Assembly: GCA_000469685.2 (NCBI GenBank)
Contig: LS997566.1
Location: 24,450,432-24,514,431, forward strand
Origin: Haemonchus contortus
Lineage: Eukaryota > Nematoda > Chromadorea > Rhabditida > Trichostrongylidae
Reading direction: 5' to 3'
Length of the DNA: 64,000 bases
The notes below the pieces were generated by a model. It saw nothing but the letters and a program-made list of their open reading frames with translations. It was not told the DNA's origin and did not search any database. The position numbers and the translations under genes were made by a program. Shown in pieces: positions 38,926 to 50,754 of this stretch. How positions within the stretch are numbered: position 1 is the stretch's first letter; each line of letters opens with the position of its first letter.

Positions 38926-40199
38926 ATAATCCTGACGGCAGATGCCACATTCTGTATCAGAATATCGCAACAGACAAGGACCGGGATGAGGCTTTCCTTT
39001 GATTTCAGTTGAATGCACTCTAAAGAAGAACTTACTATACAGCACATACCCCACCTTTCTTCCCTTATCGATCTTGTCGAAACACAACGTACAGGAAGTC
39101 CACTACCAACTCTGAGTTTAGTACGTTTAAGGTCAGCCAAGATTCAGTTATTATGAGGATATCAGGCTACATATCCAATAAAAAGAAATATAACTGAATT
39201 AATTTCTTGGTAATGCTTCGGGCATCGAGGAAGTAGCATTACTTACGACAATTTGGGGAACGACCACACAAGTTTATGTGTTCATTTATTTATTTCAATT
39301 ATCTATTGTCACAGTTGACAAAAAGGTGAGAAACCAGTGTAGCGTCAAGTTAACGATAGTATAGCATATATAGTACACTTCTAATATAAATAAAATGGAT
39401 AGATAGATAAAATGGATAATACTGTGTTACAAAACACAATGAAGCACGGGATGGGGCGGGAGAGGGAGAGAGTCAACGGATCGCCAGAAAAGAGCAGTGC
39501 CCGGCCAAAACACTGCAAGCAGCTAGGAGGGATCGCGGCTCCTGATACCAGCTTGGTAGGTCAGCCAACCTCTCCCAGGGCTCAGAGGACGATTTTACAC
39601 GTTGAAAATTAACGCTGACTTACTGGGCCAAAAGGGGGGGGGGGAATACTGAAGCGGAACAATAATGCAGTCAGCCATTAAGGTTATACATTCCACAAAC
39701 GATTGGCTAAATCAGATCGCAAGGATCACATCTACAAGGAGAAAGGAAAATGGAAGCAGAAAGCAGAAAAAACAGAAAACAAAAGAAAGCAGAAAAGGCA
39801 GAAAGAATAAAAAAAGCAGGAAAGTTCAACCTTCAGATACTTCTTTGCAGTGTAGCATCCCTGAAGTTGCATTTTGCTCTTTGAGATGACGTCCAAGCTG
39901 AATCTAAAACAAATGTGATCGTCTCCATCTGAAAAATTCAGAATTAAGACTTACCATAATGGCACATTCGAACAGGGAAAGTGCCTTCATATGCCCGACT
40001 ATTAGGGTTTTCCGGGCGAACACGATAGGGGTGGCCCCTTGAAGCCCTGTAGAAGGCGATATTTCGAATATGTCATTCAAATCTAAATCGATTTCATCAG
40101 TTATCAGCTTGTACATCAGACCAAAAGCGATTACTGTTCGTCGAAATTCAAGTGCCACACCTCCGAGTCTCTGAAGCCGTTCACTATACGAAAGGGAAG

Positions 40200-40890
40200 T
40201 GATTCCTTTACGAATAAAGCAGCGGTTTCCCTGCCCTTTATTAGAGAATTCGCTGACGTGCTTTAGCTCGCCTCTATGGACTACCCATTCTCGTTTGTCC
40301 TTTCCACGACCACGATCCTTGGCCTGTTGCCTCAGATAGTAATCCTTTTTTCCTGTGTCATACTCCGCCTTACCAAACTGCTTTTGAAATTACTCGAAGA
40401 ATACAAGTTCGTAGCATTTCTACTTCGACCTTCGACAATCCGCCGCTATCTCCCTAGGCGATAGACCTCAACTGGTCGACACTCCACATTAGAACTGTAC
40501 AACACGTCACGCAGCTTTGCTACCAAATCAGTTTGGCGCTCTGAAGGTCGCATTTAACGAGAGGCCTTCTCTAGACCACTTATTACCAAGTTGTGGGAGC
40601 GCTTATCCTCATCAATCGCGTACAACATTTCTTTAGGAATTTTCCCGGATAGGGCTAATAACATTCTTTCGATGATCGCATCAGAATTTCTTATGGCCCT
40701 CATAAGCTCACTCACACCCAGCTTGCAGCACTCCTGTTGCGTGGGGAGAGAGCCGCTTTCACTGTTCATACTCGAACTACAGGGGAAATCTTCAGGATTA
40801 GTGGCAGTGTCCTTCGTTTTTCGTACTCGATCGCGTCTGGGAGGCATGACAAAAACGCTTCTTTTTCTGTCCAATAATGGCAACGCCGAT
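40200..40890 (-). pseudogene. LINE 'A' ORF1 remnant (P2 right)
   Basis: Best preserved of the three copies: the frame runs 109 codons from MPLLDRKRSVFVMPPRRDRV through LALSGKIPKEMLYAIDEDKR to ISGLEKASR before a stop, because the stop seen after KIPK in the P2 left copy is absent here. The C-terminal WVVYRGELKH-like block lies near 40265. Confidence 0.65.
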
Positions 40891-41446
40891 GACTACCAAC
40901 AAAGAGAGAAGATCAGAAGTGATCTGTTCAGTCAATATCGGTAACGTGAATCACCATCCAACAGGAAATGAATACGTGAGTAATCGAACTACTGCGCTAA
41001 ATCGCTACGGCCAAAAAAACTCGCAAGATACAGCGAAACCGACTCGCAAGAGAGGCTTGTAAAGAATAGAAAAAAATTACGGGAAAAGAACGAACTAAAG
41101 CAAGCAGAAAAAGATAGAGACAAAGGTACAGAGAAAATGGTAGCGCCGCCGCACGCATGACTTCACGATATGAGATTCCTGATTTTTACCTTGCCTGTTT
41201 TCCTCTTCTTCTTGCATTCATTCATCCATCGTTCTCGCTACAGTTGCTATTTCTGATGACAAAGTCGTTTGCTTAACTGGAGGCAAAGGTGCCATCATGA
41301 TGGCTGCAAGAGTAGCTGTTTCCTCGCTTCGAGATTTCACGACAGTCCCCTGCTCTCCACGACTCGTTTTTCTTCTGCGATCGAGTATTTGGAGAGGCGA
41401 GCAAAAACTCTTGAACTGTGTTGTTCATTATGAGTTCGAGGTGGAC

Positions 41447-41939
41447 AGCTCTATGTAGTCGCCATACATGTTATGAGGCATATCCAGACCTTGTTAGTGG
41501 CGGAGTAGACGCTGCGGTAACTTAACGGACCGAGATAATCGATACCCACGTTTTAAAATGGTCTAGATCTTGACCTGCGTTGCTTCGGTAAGGTGGACAT
41601 CTCAGGATAACGGTAGGCATGGCCGTTGGCCTTTCTACAGACAACACATGCGCGTAGCGTCTTTGTAACTAAACTACGAATTGATGGGATAAAATAATTT
41701 TTGCGCAATGTGGAAACGGTGGAGTATAGTCCTGCGTGGAGCTGTTGAAGATGATGGTGCCAGATAATGATTTCGGTAAGTCTGTGCGACGGCAAAAGAA
41801 GCACAGGAGCTGCTGAATAGAGACCTACACGAACAGGACACCGAATGAGGCCGTTGGGATCTTTTTGAGCGTGGAAACGCGATAACGGCAAACGTTGTAA
41901 AGTGTTCTCGTGCTCGCGGTAGTGAGCAAGGATCAGAAC
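41447..41939 (-). pseudogene. BEL/Pao integrase first-half fragment (P2 right)
   Basis: This 112-codon minus-strand frame has the zinc-binding HAGLYSTVSTLRKNYFIPS and CVVC. It is identical to the C-terminal half of the 220-codon frames in both P1 arms and truncated at the P2/P3 junction. The GIDYLGPL region follows after a stop near 41560. Confidence 0.82.
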
Positions 41940-42029
41940 ATACCGGAATGAAGTTGGACGTTCAAGTCCCTCTATTTTGTTATCTCTAATCTTTATTTTG
42001 AGCGAAGTGATTCTGACTTCGTGAGGTCT

Positions 42030-42080
42030 CTTTTTCGTGAGGCCAATTCTATTTCTCTCTTCGTGAGGCCAATTCTATGA
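42030..42080. repeat. Short direct repeat TCGTGAGGCCAATTCTAT x2
   Basis: The 18-mer occurs twice within 45 bp (about 42037 and 42060), preceded by a third partial TTCGTGAGG. The mirror copy lies at about 61300-61345. Confidence 0.75.
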
Positions 42081-42269
42081 CCGTTGGCACCACTAAATTT
42101 ATGGTATTCTATAGAAGTCAGTGGAAACTCCTGAACCCTTCATTATGGCTTTTCAACAGTGAAGGGAATTTTTGACTCGACACATCCCAATGTTGGATGT
42201 GTTGCAAAATGAACTGCGATCAAGAGGACCAGCGAAATTTGCTAACAATGGTTTGCTGTGTGAAGTCTA

Positions 42270-42510
42270 AATTCTTGAATGATGATCAATCCTATCTGGG
42301 ATACTCAACGGCCACTCACACTGGTAGTGACCTATCGGAGCGTATTTGGCCTGTAGAATTAGTTCCCGCAACAGTTGAGGAGTTTGGTACCAATTAAACA
42401 AACTGGGTGGATGGAAACTTGCTCTGCTCGGGCGGATGGAGACACCGGCTCCGTTCGTCAAACCATGTGTGCTAGATAGTGCGTCAATTGCCAAAACCCA
42501 TCTCCTCACA
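42270..42510 (-). repeat. Degenerate SINE copy (family S) in P3 left arm
   Basis: Read on the minus strand: GCAATTGACGCACT resembles the SINE head GCAAGTGGCGCACT. Later phrases TTAATTGGTACCAAACTC and AGGATTGATC resemble the body and end of the other copies. It is more diverged than the rest. Mirror at 60867-61107. Confidence 0.4.
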
Positions 42511-43067
42511 ATGAATCATTTTTAGTTTGAGTTGAGTTTTAAGTTAAGAATAATATTCATAGCTGATAATTCGCAAGAACGGGAGGATATTCGACAGATC
42601 GGCGAGTAGAGAACGAGGAGCATTATGCGACCCCGCAAACATTGAAAAAAAGGCTGTAGTAATCAGGTCAAACGTATACAATAGGCTCAAATCCATCCTC
42701 AAATTAGCGATTGTTTTTGTAATCAGTATAAGGAAAAACATGAGTGAATAATGATTTGAACAGCGTATACATAGTGATGATGGCATACACGAGAGCAATG
42801 CAATGTAGTGAATTCGCAGTCACCCACAGTTGTTTTCAGTGTACAACATTTGAAATACGCCAGCAGGATTATGATAATAGTTTCGTCATGGTAGGTATGG
42901 GTCTCACTAATCGGATTCACGTCACATACATGTGAAAGTCCTACCATATGTGCAAGTGTGCTCCTCATTCCTAATAAAATGCAAGCATGCAAAACCTATC
43001 AACATGGCAATGCAGAGGCTCTGCACACCAGTTATCAGATTGCCCAAAGTAATATTTCTTACGAGGC

Positions 43068-43390
43068 GTCAGTGGAGTAGCCGTCGAAGTTGGTCAAACG
43101 TACAGAGTCGTGTGGTATTAATCAATTCGGCAAGAGGGATGCACCACGCATTCGGCTTCCATTCAAAATCGTGGTGGCGTATCGAATGCGTATGTGGTTA
43201 TATACAATGACTTGAGATGGCCAGCCGATGTAAAAGTCAAAGCTTTTATCCTCGCAGACGGGTTTTTCACCAATTTACCTACCCCGGAATAAAGGAAGGA
43301 AGGGAGGTTTGGTTGTCTTAGACGGATATTGATCCGGGATTCGAGCCCATGAGTATGCGTTTGAGTTGCCACTACACTACTTCCGCCTTA
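43068..43390 (-). repeat. tRNA-headed SINE copy (family S) in P3 left arm
   Basis: On the minus strand the head reads GGCGGAAGTAGTGTAGTGGC (A-box-like) and GGGCTCGAATCCCGG (B-box-like), then the body GGCTGGCCATCTCAAGTC and CATTCGATACGCCACCACG, ending with CTTGCCGAATTGATTAATAC. This is the clearest internal Pol III promoter layout in the window. Mirror at 59988-60310. Confidence 0.7.
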
Positions 43391-43562
43391 CTGGAGCTGT
43401 TACGGTGCGAGAATACATTCAATAAGTACGATGATTACAATAAATTCCCTTTGTCTAATGTGAATCCTACCATGATAATCAAAACAAGAGGGGTTAACAA
43501 AGATGCTGTGGTTTTAACTTTAGCACTTCCTAGATTCATAAACAACCGCATAAATACAGGTA

Positions 43563-44076
43563 CAGTAGCGCTCAAAAGTCTTCGGTGAAATGTTTTGACG
43601 CTTCTTCGTTCATAACTTTTTTTTAGTAGACCAAATCGCGCGAAATTTGGATATGTTTAACTAGAGCATATTTCTCCCTATTTGACCGCGAAGCTGCAAT
43701 ATCCACGGAAAGAGCAAGGTGTTCGTTGCAGTAGCAGATTTTGCTATAACTAAAGTTGTTGACGTCTGCACTCATTCACACCTTGTGTGCGACTTTCTCA
43801 TCTATTGTGTTTGGCGTTACCGCTGTACACCTTAGACATGACAAAAAGGAAAGAGATTCTAGGATGGCCATCATCTGTATTTTCAGTCGATTTTGAAATC
43901 ATGCTCCGTGGAATATCTGGAACAGGATTAGGTTGCAAGTTAATAGTGGTAAATATTCACAATACACCCACGCTCTAAATATAGAAATTTCGCATGATTA
44001 GATCCGGTAGGACAGGAGTTACGACTGAAAAGTACGGCTCAAAAACCGTTACACCAAAGACTTTTGAGCGCTACTG
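43563..44076. mobile_element. Tc1/mariner-type MITE, P3 left copy
   Basis: This 514 bp element has ends CAGTAGCGCTCAAAAGTCTT and its inverted match, flanked by TA on both sides. It is related over its length to 22387-22894, with both keeping the phrase GTGAATATTTACCACTATTAA (read on one strand). No transposase frame was recognised. Confidence 0.85.
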
Positions 44077-44879
44077 TATATCGCGGAGGCACAATGAGAA
44101 GCACGAAAGCATCACCACAAAAATTACATTTTATTCTTACATGTATGGAAAAAGATCTGACTAAATACATTCCAACCATAGAACCCAAGATTGGAACCAT
44201 CAGACTTTTTACTCCATCAACAATAGCGGCACTAATGAAGATGTCAGAAACATAAATGATCCTTACACGAAGATACACACCACTTGCTTCAGTGACACGT
44301 TCACCAATCTAGAACATCTAAACGTCTCAGTAAAAAGCATACAAATTTGATAAACTTTACTTTGAAAATGCTAACAAAGACATTTTTGTCGTTTTATGTA
44401 TTTTTCGAAGCTCTTTGATCTTCACTTTTATTGATGAGCTTTCGGCATGTAATGCCTTCGTCAGACCTTAATCATTTACAATATATTGCAGCATACAATC
44501 GGTCACTATCAGTTACAATACAAAACACATCGAATCATACCAAGTCAACCGGAAACATTGTGGGAAAAAGGAAATGGACCTGTCGGCGGGGAACTCAATG
44601 GGAAAATGGACGCCGCTCTTGTCCTGAGGCGACTAAGTGTTATCACTCAATCATGTAAAAAATTACTCTTTACTTACTAATCATGAACCGCCACATGGCA
44701 GATCATGGGTATTGATTAGGCATCGATAAATTCAATACTTTCGAAAAGTCGATTCAAGGCTTTCTCACCAACTTGATATGTTATGTATGATATGTACAAG
44801 AAGGAGGTGCTATTTAGGTTAGACTAGCAGTTCACATGGTTATGAAATAAACACGGTTAACGGAAATAACGTTATTCGG

Positions 44880-44937
44880 TTCTGTAATTTGATATTTATA
44901 CATTATTCATTCCTGTAATTCGATATTTATATAAACA
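44880..44937. repeat. Short tandem duplication next to SINE
   Basis: CTGTAATT(T/C)GATATTTATA occurs twice, about 36 bp apart, just before the SINE at 44940. It could reflect a target-site duplication or simple slippage. Confidence 0.5.
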
Positions 44938-44939
44938 CT

Positions 44940-45215
44940 GGCGGAGGTGGTGTAGTGGCAAGTGGCGCACTTCACACACGCATGGTTACGGGTTCAAATA
45001 ACGGATCTATATCCGCCCAGGAAAACCAAGCCTTCCATTCCTCCGGGGTCGGTGGATTGGTACCGACTCGTCTGGAAGGACAAAAGCACTGTCCTGTTCA
45101 TCAGCTGGCCACCGCAAGTCATTGTACAAGCCACATACGCACTCATTACGCCACTACGATTCTGAATGGAAGTCGAGTCCGGGGGGGGCATCTTAGACGG
45201 GATTGATCGACGCCA
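44940..45215 (+). repeat. tRNA-headed SINE copy (family S), plus strand in P3 left arm
   Basis: Starts GGCGGAGGTGGTGTAGTGGC (A-box-like), GTTACGGGTTCAAATAACGG (B-box-like), then the family body ('TTGGTACCGACTCGTCTGGA', 'CATCAGCTGGCCACCGCAAG') and ends GGGATTGATCGACGCC. A G-run at about 45181-45187 interrupts it. Mirror at 58160-58445. Confidence 0.7.
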
Positions 45216-45574
45216 AAAATTTTATCCTTCAGTTTTTATAAACACTAAACAATACAGCATTGTCAGTTTTACTTCTTGGGTACAAGAGTAACATAAGTGA
45301 TATACTACGGATTTCTTCTTACTTTTTTACAGTAACTTTTTCGAAACTAAAAGTAAAATTTTGTAAAGTAAAGCCTACATACATTCTCCTTTTATTACTC
45401 TCTTCATTGTTCAGTAAGAATTATTTAATTTGTAATACTGGTTATCGTGCTGTACACGTTACGTTGTCAACACGGTTACTGTGGTATATGTGGATCAGTC
45501 CTATAAGTGAATTATAAATTTCTTCAAACGACCATTCTAAATATTCAGTTGATAAGGGGTGAAGTCTCAGGCGT

Positions 45575-45790
45575 TAATTGATCTCGTGTGGGGGATGCGC
45601 CACGTATTCGACTTCTTCAGATCCGTAATGGTGTATTGACTATGAACATGGCCATACAATGATTTGCGGTGGCCAGCCGATGTTGAGGTCAGTGCGCTTC
45701 TATAGTTCCAGACGAGTCTGATACCAATTAACCAACAGCAGAGGCAGGAACCTTGGTTGGACCTGGCGGATAATTATCCATTTACCATTT
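45575..45790 (-). repeat. SINE copy (family S) at LINE 'B' 3' end, P3 left arm
   Basis: Body-only copy without the tRNA-like head, sharing TCTCGTGTGGGGGATGCGCC and GGTGGCCAGCCGATGTTGAG with its relatives. It lies next to the end of the LINE 'B' 3' UTR (about 45790). Mirror at 57600-57812. Confidence 0.6.
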
Positions 45791-48640
45791 ATTACATGCC
45801 AAACACATGTACAGTATTAGGAAATAAAGCTACGACTAACAACAAACCAAAACATAGATTAAAACGAAGTTGGGTAGAACATGTACTAGAACATGGTCAA
45901 CTATAATACATAACGAAAACTACGCCATATTAGTTGGCGCGATGGAGATAATGAAATACCGCTTTCTTCAAGCTAGCATATACAGAAGAAATTGGCACAG
46001 TCTTAATCATTTACATGAAGAACTCTCAAGAAGTCTGTGCCCGCACGATTTGTGAAGAACCTGCGCCGTACTGCTGAACGTGGTTTTCGGAAAGAAAGCT
46101 TAAGATTTACCCCTCTTGACTAGACGACTAACAGTTTATAGAAGGCGTCGCTATCGAGATCAACACGTTTATAAGGAACATTATACACCATGAGAATCTC
46201 GTTCCTCCTCAGCCTTAGGGATAACGGATCCGAATTGAGCAGCCTGTTCCTAATCAGGCCAAGGGGTATGCTGAAATAATTAAAACCTTAGTTTCTGATG
46301 AATAGTTTGTTGGAAAAGCCATTCTGTGCCTTTTCCAGTTTGTCCAAGAACTTTTTTGTGTGTGGGTAATAAATGCAAGTGCCGTATTCGGGAACTGAAC
46401 GCACATAAATTTTATACGCTTTGAGAAGTAGTGTCGGGTTCTTACATTTGAACGTCTTGGACAGCAAATATACTCTCTGGTCGGCTTTTGCTATAATATT
46501 TTCCAAGTGGTGGTCGAAACGCAAATTAGAATTGATAAGATAGTCAAGAAGAGAGTCGTCAATATATATTGTATTTTGGGGTCGTTCCGACCAAGATGGA
46601 AAACTTTGGTTTTATGCGCACACAAAGGGAGAAGATTGACTTCAGACCATTATAAGATGGCATCCATTGCTAGCTGAAGCTGATTAGAGCAATTGCCAAC
46701 GCCTCTATATATCTTCAAGTCGTCTGCAAACATTTTTCCTTTGACGTCCAAACACTCAATCAAGTAAGGCAGATCGAAGGCGAAAATATTGAACAAAATA
46801 GGAGGCAGGACGCTCCATTGGGGTACTCCGCTGGGTGCGCTTCTGACTTTGGAAAAAGTTCCAATAACCACTACTTTAAGGGTACGCTGTCCTCGTTCCA
46901 TTTACTAATCGTGGACACCCACTTGAGCAAGTTTGTGTAACAGCGCGGTATGGATCGCTCTGTCATAAGCTTTTTCAAAATCAAAATGTATGACATCCAG
47001 ACTGTTCTCATTATCCAATTCTGAGGACCAGTCATTGAGCGACTCCAACATTGCAGTGACAGTGGACCTTCTTTCTCTAAATCCATGTTAATGCGATTGC
47101 TATCTAAATGACTCACCAAAGTTTTTTAAACAAGCATCTCAAAGAGTCTACAGAATACAGAAGTAATGGAGATAGACCTATAATTATTAGCATCGGAATA
47201 GAGAGCCACTTCCTGATTGGGATAACATAGGCATGACGTCAGGTATGCGGGACAACTGACTGTAAGAGCATCAAATTGAAAAGATACTTGAGTGGGGATG
47301 AGATGTTGGAAGCGATACTCTTAATGAGTATCAATGGAATTCCATCAGGGGTCAACGAAGAACCACTTCTACACATGGAGATAGGTTCGAGAATCTGTGT
47401 ACGATTGAACCATATCGAGCCCTCTATAAGTGGAGGGGCGCTGCCAAAAGTTTGACTAGAAGGAGGAACAGAAACATCGTTGGTATAGACTATTTTAAAA
47501 ATTTCAGCTAATAATTCTGCTTCGTCCAAGTCTAAAACTGTTATGGTACCGTCAGATTTCCTATGGGCGCTCACTCCTTTCTCCTATTGACGCGAAAATT
47601 AATAAAATTATACAAAGTAGACTTACTTCTGGATTCAATGACTTTTCTTCAACGGGAATGTTGTATTTCAAAGGCTATTTCCGAACCCTAACGAAATCCT
47701 TTCATACTCTTTCCAGTCTTCTTCTGTATTAGAAAGAACGGCCTTTTTATAAGCTTCAGCTTCAATATCATGTGCTGAGGCCAGATAGGCAGGTATGTTT
47801 GGGCAGCTGAGCGACCTTTGACTAGAGGCGCAATTAAGCTAATGCAGTGCCTTAATATGAACAACAACAAATCGTACATGTCCAGCGGATTACTGCAACT
47901 ATTGGGAGAACCATACCAGTCAACAGAACTGAGATAATCATTGATAGACGCACAGTCGGCTCGCTTGAAATTGTACTGCACGAACAAAGCTCTGTTAATA
48001 GGAGTGCGAATCGTGAAGTCAACCGACGCTCGCTATTACCTACCGCCGCTGCTTTAGTGGTCTTAGAGTTGGCATCAGGATTATTGCAAAACAGCAAATC
48101 GCGTATATGTCCCCCTCTGGTGCTGGGCGTGACTAATTGAGAGTAACGGTAGCTAGATATCATTTCAATGAATGAGCCTGTACAGCCAGTAGCCTGAGGA
48201 GGATTAACTTCCCAATCGATGTCGGGGTAATTGAAGCCACCTATCAAAAGACATACATCATCGCAAGATGCTAAATCGCCGATACATTTGGATATTTGTT
48301 CATTGTGTTGTAAATTACATCAGGGAGCTCTGTAAGTAAGGATAGCCCTATGAGTGCCATTATTCAACTGTTGATCGCACAAGAGGATTTCTTCGGTTGC
48401 ATCTGAATATTCCGTACACGGCGATTAGTTTACCAAGAAGCGGCTCGAGATGACCATAAGATTTTAACCATGTTTCGGTAAGGCCCACGGCATCATAGTC
48501 CTTGCGGCCATCAAGTGAGCCTTATAAGTTTACAGGAAAACGTAAAGAAGAAAGTGAAACATCATTATCACTATCATATGGAACGACCTGCGATAAAACA
48601 TTGACATTACTTGAATCACGATTATCAGAAGCATTCGGAC
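45790..48640 (-). pseudogene. CR1-like LINE 'B' ORF2 (endonuclease-RT), P3 left arm
   Basis: Mirror of the ORF2 described at 54755-57600. On the minus strand it carries LTETWLKS (about 48485), GGFNYPDIDW (about 48240), SAHRKSDGTITVLDLDEAEL (about 47570), PDGIPLILIKSI, GVPQWSVLPPILFNIFAFDL (about 46835), FADDLKIY (46696-46719) and the C-terminal FRFDHHLENIIAKADQRVYL region (about 46520). Stops and frameshifts interrupt it at several sites shared with the right arm, so most lesions predate the inverted duplication. Confidence 0.85.
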
Positions 48641-48660
48641 GAGTAACGAGTAAAGGTTTC

Positions 48661-50740
48661 TGTCGTGACTTTCGTACGACCTCTTTGCGCACCGTCTTCT
48701 ACTGCAGCCGTCGCACTACATCTCACGCGCAAGGTCTCTCCAACGCTTATTGGACGGTCGTCAGAGTGCCGCACTGGGTCCCACCGCGCAACTGCATCGC
48801 AGCCCTTTGCCTGCGTATTGGCGGAAGTGAATGAATGGCCTAAAAAGGATATAGCGTCAGTTTCGACTCGTGCGTCCGCAGGATTCGGCTGGAGCCCTGT
48901 ATGGTTCCTTTCCGTCGTCTTCGAACTTCCCACGTTACCCCCATGTTATTCATCCGCATTCCCGACGTCAGCTATCACTACTAACTTCTCATCGGAATGG
49001 ATGGTAACTGGATATGCGCAGTTTTCGAGCAAGGACCGGCATGCCAAGGAGGATTATTCCACGCGACCACGGGTGAGGTTTACGATTCTGATGGTGACGG
49101 TATCCCGATATCCCTCTGCGCTGCTGTCCATTCCACGGACAGCCCCTGGTGCGCAGCCCGTGGGAGGTCGAATCTCGGTCGTCTTATGGATGAGTGGAGT
49201 GGGAACTCCTGCTCCGCTACGAGTGGCGACCGGACGTGCCGGACGCCCCCCGGCTAACGCCACTGCGCATGAGCAGGAGGGTTAACGCGCATTGTCGACC
49301 CCTAGTGAGGTGAGGTACCTCCCCGTAGGACTTTTAGTTAAGCTCACTTTCGTTTTGTAAATAGGCATAAAGCCACTTTTTCATTTTGTGTTTTGTTATG
49401 CAGCAAGAGCAGTCCATCACTCACATATTTACTTTGACTATTCCATTCAACATTCCTTTTCTCGATTTCTTTACCTTTTCACTCACATAACATGTCTAGC
49501 AAGTTTATCTCTAGTAATGATATGATCAATAATATTGTTGTTCCTTATCCTCAATCTCTGAGTACAATACGTCGAGGGTAGCGTAGGACCATCTTCGAGC
49601 GCAGGGTCACATCGTTGGTCGTAATCGATTCGCAAGGACATACTTGACCTCAAGGGGCATCGCACGAGGAGGAGGACCGCAGGTACCGTGGCAAGGCGAG
49701 GTTATCAAGCGCAGTTCCCTTGTGCTTTGGTCAGATGTCACGGCGGCGCACACCCCAAACTTCTAGTTATCATCTTGGATTGCCCCGTGGAGTAAGCGCC
49801 CGTCGCGACAGTCTCATTGTCCTTTCCTCGACAGTAAGCAGTTCTCTAAGGAATACACCCTTGCTGGGGAAGCTGCGGAGAAGAGAGGCTTTACTAACAG
49901 CTATTTTCTGATATTTCGAAGAAGGCAAAACAACTTTGATCAGCCGACTTTTCCAGGATACCCCTTTCCAAGCCTATAGACTGTCAAACAATCAATATTT
50001 AGACGCTTCAGAATATTAATGACACTTCGAAAATCATATCGGACTCTTTCAAGACAACTGCTAGTATGTAATTCAGGGACACCGGCAGCGACGACCGATC
50101 GTTTCCGCTCGATCTCCTCGTGAGACAAAGGTTTACGAGCACGAGAATTGGAAACAGGGGAACTAGAAATTTATTTTTGCTTCTACAAACATATACGTTT
50201 TCTAGAGCTTCATTTTCCTTCTCTAAATTTTTATATGATTCAAGACGCTCACATAGAAATGCATTCTCCTGGACAACCGCTGGAGATATACAACACGAAT
50301 TTCTTCAGAGAATCTGGTACGGCTTTTGACTCATTGACTTGCTTGCGAATCTCAACCATTTCCGGCGTCGCTACTGGACCATCTGGGGGAATCACTCAAG
50401 CACCTTTCCCACTCTTGAGAATGTGTGTGACCAGAGTATCCATCACTAATCACAAGAGTAAGGTCAACGAAAAATCCAATATTGGCTTCATAGATCGACT
50501 CGCGGCAACAGGAAACACCACCGAATTACAAATACTTCACGTGTCGTTGTCGCAAATGAACCGGCAGAAACTTTGCACCCTTGCGACTAGGAGCAGCGCC
50601 ACAAGACAGTAGCCGACGACAGCAGATACGAGAGAAGTACTATAGTAAGAGAATACGCAGCAGCACAAAACTTATAGCGAATAGCACAGCGAATGCTGCC
50701 AGCGTGGGCCTCACACACGCACGAATGAATCTATCCGAGA
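48661..50740 (-). pseudogene. CR1-like LINE 'B' ORF1 and ORF1-ORF2 junction, P3 left arm
   Basis: Continues LINE 'B' upstream of ORF2. It matches 29024-31100 in the same orientation and almost base for base (constant offset of 19638). ORF1 blocks on the minus strand are as described there, with SHEEIERKRSVVAAGVPELH at about 50128. At 48661 the match to P1 stops abruptly: P3 continues into ORF2, whereas P1 continues into an unrelated segment. Confidence 0.75.
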
Positions 50741-50754
50741 TTTGAACTACTGAA

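Larger units (their letters stand above)
38925..41939 (-). repeat. Palindrome P2, right arm (about 3.0 kb)
   Basis: Third copy of the LINE 'A' / BEL-Pao block, inverted relative to P1 right. It starts inside the endonuclease (GATAATCCTGACGGC) and stops inside the integrase zinc-region frame at ...GATCAGAAC, where P3 begins without any intervening sequence. It contains LINE 'A' endonuclease N-terminus (38925-39160), RT fragment (39904-40158), ORF1 (40200-40890) and BEL/Pao integrase first half (41447-41939), all on the minus strand. Confidence 0.9.

Noticed and set aside
43330..43390. Functional tRNA gene from the A- and B-box-like motifs
   Set aside because: No cloverleaf with paired acceptor stem could be seen, and the sequence is repeated with the same downstream body, which fits a SINE head.
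43787..43978. 63-codon frame inside the MITE as a transposase remnant
   Set aside because: No catalytic DDE/D or helix-turn-helix signature; the frame is not shared with the independent MITE copy at 22387.
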